Shown here: positions 21,350-23,079 of the stretch, piece by piece
Position numbering within the stretch: position 1 is the first letter of the stretch
Layout of the letters: each line of letters opens with the position of its first letter
NCBI GenBank assembly: GCA_049516835.1
Contig: JBEKSR010000083.1
Coordinates: 1-23,079 of the forward strand
Direction of reading: 5' to 3'
Source: Fen-178 sp049516835
Lineage (GTDB): Bacteria > Acidobacteriota > Terriglobia > Bryobacterales > Bryobacteraceae
Length of the DNA: 23,079 nt
Made by a program: the position numbers and the translations under genes
Notes under the pieces: model-generated
Database searches by the model: none
The model's input: only the letters and a program-made list of their open reading frames with translations
What the model was told of the DNA's origin: nothing

Positions 21350-22885
21350 CTAGCTCAGCCCGGCGAGCCTGTTGAGTCCATCCACGTAGGCTTTGGCGCT
21401 GGCCTCGATCACGTCCGTGGAAGCGCCTCGCCCCATCATCTTCCGCCCGCCCTGCTCGAGCTGCACCGTCACCTCGCCCATCGCCTCCGTGCCGCTGGTC
21501 ACGGCCCGAATCTCGTATCGCACAAGTCTGGCCGTGCTCTTCGTCACCTGGGAAATGGCCTTGTACACCGCGTCTACCGGGCCGTCTCCAATGGCAGCAC
21601 CTTCTCTGACTTCATCCTTGATACGGACCCGGACGGTGGCCGTGGGGATGGCGGACGTGCCGCTGTAGATATGCATGTACTCCAGCCGGTACATGTCCGG
21701 AACCGGATGAATCTCATCGTGGACAATGGCCATCAGGTCCTCGTCGAAGACCTCCTGCTTCTTGTCCGCCACCGCCAGGAATCGCTGGTAGGTCTGGTCC
21801 AATTCCTCCTGCGTCAGTGCGTATCCAAGTTTCTTGAGACGATCTTTGAGGCCGTGACGCCCCGTGCGCGCCGTCAACACCACGCGGCTGTCGTCGAAGC
21901 CCACGTCCTCGGGACGCATGATCTCATAGGTCTCCCGCTCCTTCAGAAATCCATCCACGTGGATTCCCGAGCTGTGCGAAAAAGCGTTGCCTCCCACCAC
22001 TGCCTTGTTGGGCGGAACGATCATGCCGAGCATGTCGGACACCAGACGGCTGGTGCGGACAAACTCGCGGGCTTCAATATCGGTGTGCACCTTGAAGTAG
22101 TCGCGCCGCGTGCGCAGGGCCATGATGACTTCTTCCAGCGCCGCGTTCCCGGCCCTCTCGCCGATCCCATTGATGGTGCCTTCCACCTGGCGCGCCCCAT
22201 TCCAAACGCCCGCCAGCGTATTCGCCACCGCCAGTCCCAGATCGTCGTGGCAGTGGACGCTGATGGTCGCCCGGCCGATGTTCGGCACCTTCTCCCGGAT
22301 GGACCGAATCAGCGGGCCGAATTGCTCCGGCACGGCATAGCCCGTGGTATCGGGAATATTGACGACCGTAGCTCCGGCGTCGATGGCCGCCTCGAGCATT
22401 TCAAAGAGATAGGCCGGATCGGCGCGGCCGGCGTCTTCCGCGTAGAACTCCACATCCTCCGCGTACTGCCTGGCGAGCTTGACCGCTTCGACCGCCATTT
22501 CAACGATCTTGACCTTCTTCTTGCCCAGGGTCTTCCCGTACTTTTCGTCCCTGAACTTCCCCGTGATATGAATATCCGAGACGCCGATCCCGGTGTGAAT
22601 GCGCGGCCGCTTGGCTTCCGCCAGCGCCTTGCCGCACGCCTCGATATCGCTGGCCACGGCTCGGGACAAAGCGCAGACCGTGCACCCATCGATCTCCCGC
22701 GCGAGCAATCGAACCGCCTCGAAGTCTTCCGGCGAAGACGACGGATAGCCGGCCTCGATGATGTCGACGTTCAACCGGGCCAACTGCCTGGCGATGGTGA
22801 GTTTCTCCCGGCTTCCAAGCCGGGTTCCGGCGGCTTGCTCGCCGTCCCGCAGCGTGGTATCGAATATGGCTACTTTTTCGGACAT
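21350..22885 (-). CDS. leuA: 2-isopropylmalate synthase
   Basis: LeuA condenses acetyl-CoA with 2-oxoisovalerate, the first committed step of leucine synthesis. The 511-residue product starts MSEKVAIFDTTLRDGEQ, with catalytic-site residues R13-D14. The metal-binding HCH is at 211-213, the VNIPDTTGYAVP segment at 175-186, and GGNAFSHSSGIHVDG at 298-312. A C-terminal LeuA dimerisation/regulatory domain (about 380-511, including GDGPVDAVYKAI) indicates leucine feedback. GGGAG lies 6 bp before the ATG at 22885; an in-frame TTG at 22900 is rejected. The usual EQSPG is EQAAG here. Citramalate synthase is possible but less likely. The leader is short because a group II intron end lies 78 bp upstream. 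Confidence 0.93.
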   Translation of the reverse strand: MSEKVAIFDTTLRDGEQAAGTRLGSREKLTIARQLARLNVDIIEAGYPSSSPEDFEAVRLLAREIDGCTVCALSRAVASDIEACGKALAEAKRPRIHTGIGVSDIHITGKFRDEKYGKTLGKKKVKIVEMAVEAVKLARQYAEDVEFYAEDAGRADPAYLFEMLEAAIDAGATVVNIPDTTGYAVPEQFGPLIRSIREKVPNIGRATISVHCHDDLGLAVANTLAGVWNGARQVEGTINGIGERAGNAALEEVIMALRTRRDYFKVHTDIEAREFVRTSRLVSDMLGMIVPPNKAVVGGNAFSHSSGIHVDGFLKERETYEIMRPEDVGFDDSRVVLTARTGRHGLKDRLKKLGYALTQEELDQTYQRFLAVADKKQEVFDEDLMAIVHDEIHPVPDMYRLEYMHIYSGTSAIPTATVRVRIKDEVREGAAIGDGPVDAVYKAISQVTKSTARLVRYEIRAVTSGTEAMGEVTVQLEQGGRKMMGRGASTDVIEASAKAYVDGLNRLAGLS

Positions 22886-22963
22886 TGCACACTCCCTCAA
22901 GAAATTCGGGAATTCTTAAACATAGCGCATCCTCCGGGTGACGGCGGCCCAGGCAAAAAAGGG

Positions 22964-23037
22964 GTCGCGGTAGGGATGCCGGTTGCCCGGCACCCCCCGC
23001 ACGGACCCGTGCGGGCGCTCATTAGCGCACACGGTTC
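22964..23037 (-). ncRNA. 3' end of a group II intron (domains V and VI)
   Basis: Reading leftward, 23037-23004 is a 34-nt hairpin GAACCGTGTGCGC...GCACGGGTC with the length and shape of domain V. A domain VI stem follows (GGGTGCCGG/CCGGCATCCC) with CCTACC holding the likely branch-point A. The 3' terminus is near 22964 (CTACCGCGAC). The catalytic AGC of domain V reads AAC here. The reverse-transcriptase part would lie beyond the window. Confidence 0.75.
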
Positions 23038-23079
23038 TTATCGCGGATGATTGGCGCAAAACCGCTCCAAAGGATAAGG
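23038..23079 (-). CDS. Possible C-terminal end of the intron-encoded reverse transcriptase
   Basis: Directly before domain V a frame reads PYPLERFCANHPR and stops with TAA at 23040-23038. Intron-encoded proteins usually end shortly before domain V, so this is probably the last 13 codons of that protein. Too little sequence is present to recognise a domain. Confidence 0.4.
   Translation of the reverse strand, partial: PYPLERFCANHPR

Noticed and set aside
22886..22920. leuA leader attenuator or T-box
   Set aside because: Only a weak AAGAA/TTCTT stem is seen; there is no Leu-codon leader peptide or T-box sequence in the short space before leuA.
21209..23050. 613-codon rightward open frame opposite leuA
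   Set aside because: Antisense to a clear leuA; it crosses a palindromic repeat and the intron end, and has no protein-like motifs.

Overview
The window looks like chromosome of a GC-rich, free-living bacterium, most likely an acidobacterium of the Bryobacterales/Solibacter type. This placement is an inference. It rests on the SGAWKLNPSKSK-type secreted protein, the DUF362 Tat protein, the GTGGGGC-ended hairpin repeats and the overall gene style; no rRNA or complete marker gene is present to settle it.

Layout. (1) 1-354, minus strand: the 5' end of tuf (EF-Tu), preceded by tRNA-Thr(GGT) and tRNA-Tyr(GTA). (2) 549-2996, plus strand: msrP-msrQ (periplasmic methionine sulfoxide repair) followed by a secreted VOC/glyoxalase-like protein. 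(3) 3008-4145: a small cytoplasmic unknown and a small secreted acidobacterial-type protein. (4) 4149-15251: an 11,057-bp integrative element inserted in the 3' end of tRNA-Thr(TGT). It is bounded by a perfect 46-bp direct repeat of the tRNA 3' end. (5) 15206-15366: the restored tRNA-Thr(TGT) and tRNA-Gly(TCC). (6) 15427-16615: hypA-hypB-DUF350. (7) 16613-17058: two palindromic repeat elements flanking a DUF2283 gene. (8) 17079-21175, minus strand: a tight three-gene unit of DUF362 protein, ThDP-dependent decarboxylase/acetolactate-synthase-like enzyme and PLP aminotransferase. (9) 21208-21329: a third inverted-repeat element. (10) 21350-22885: leuA, with the 3' end (domains V-VI) of a group II intron just upstream of it at the window edge.

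The element in region 4 is the most interesting part. A tyrosine integrase and a zinc-finger/HTH candidate regulator are read rightward from a strong, apparently leaderless promoter. A compact leftward operon starts divergently from an operator-like perfect palindrome. It encodes an excisionase-like HTH protein, an unknown protein, a DUF1376 replication protein, several tiny Cys-rich proteins, a DUF5681-like small-terminase candidate, a full TerL, and five small proteins, and it ends in an intrinsic terminator with a T6 tract. No portal, capsid, tail or lysis gene is recognisable. Three cargo genes (two zinc-binding proteins and a DUF4236 membrane protein) lie at the other end next to attL. 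The content and size fit a phage satellite (PICI/P4-like) carrying its own terminase, or a strongly reduced prophage.

Two DNA-level systems overlay the element's genes. GGTTGCTA(T/A) motifs, repeatedly spaced by exactly 12 bp, flank both att sites and recur internally; they look like integrase arm sites, and the right-hand set is embedded in the integrase's own C-terminal codons. Five tandem 12-bp iteron-like repeats plus an inverted copy sit inside the replication gene and are a candidate origin.
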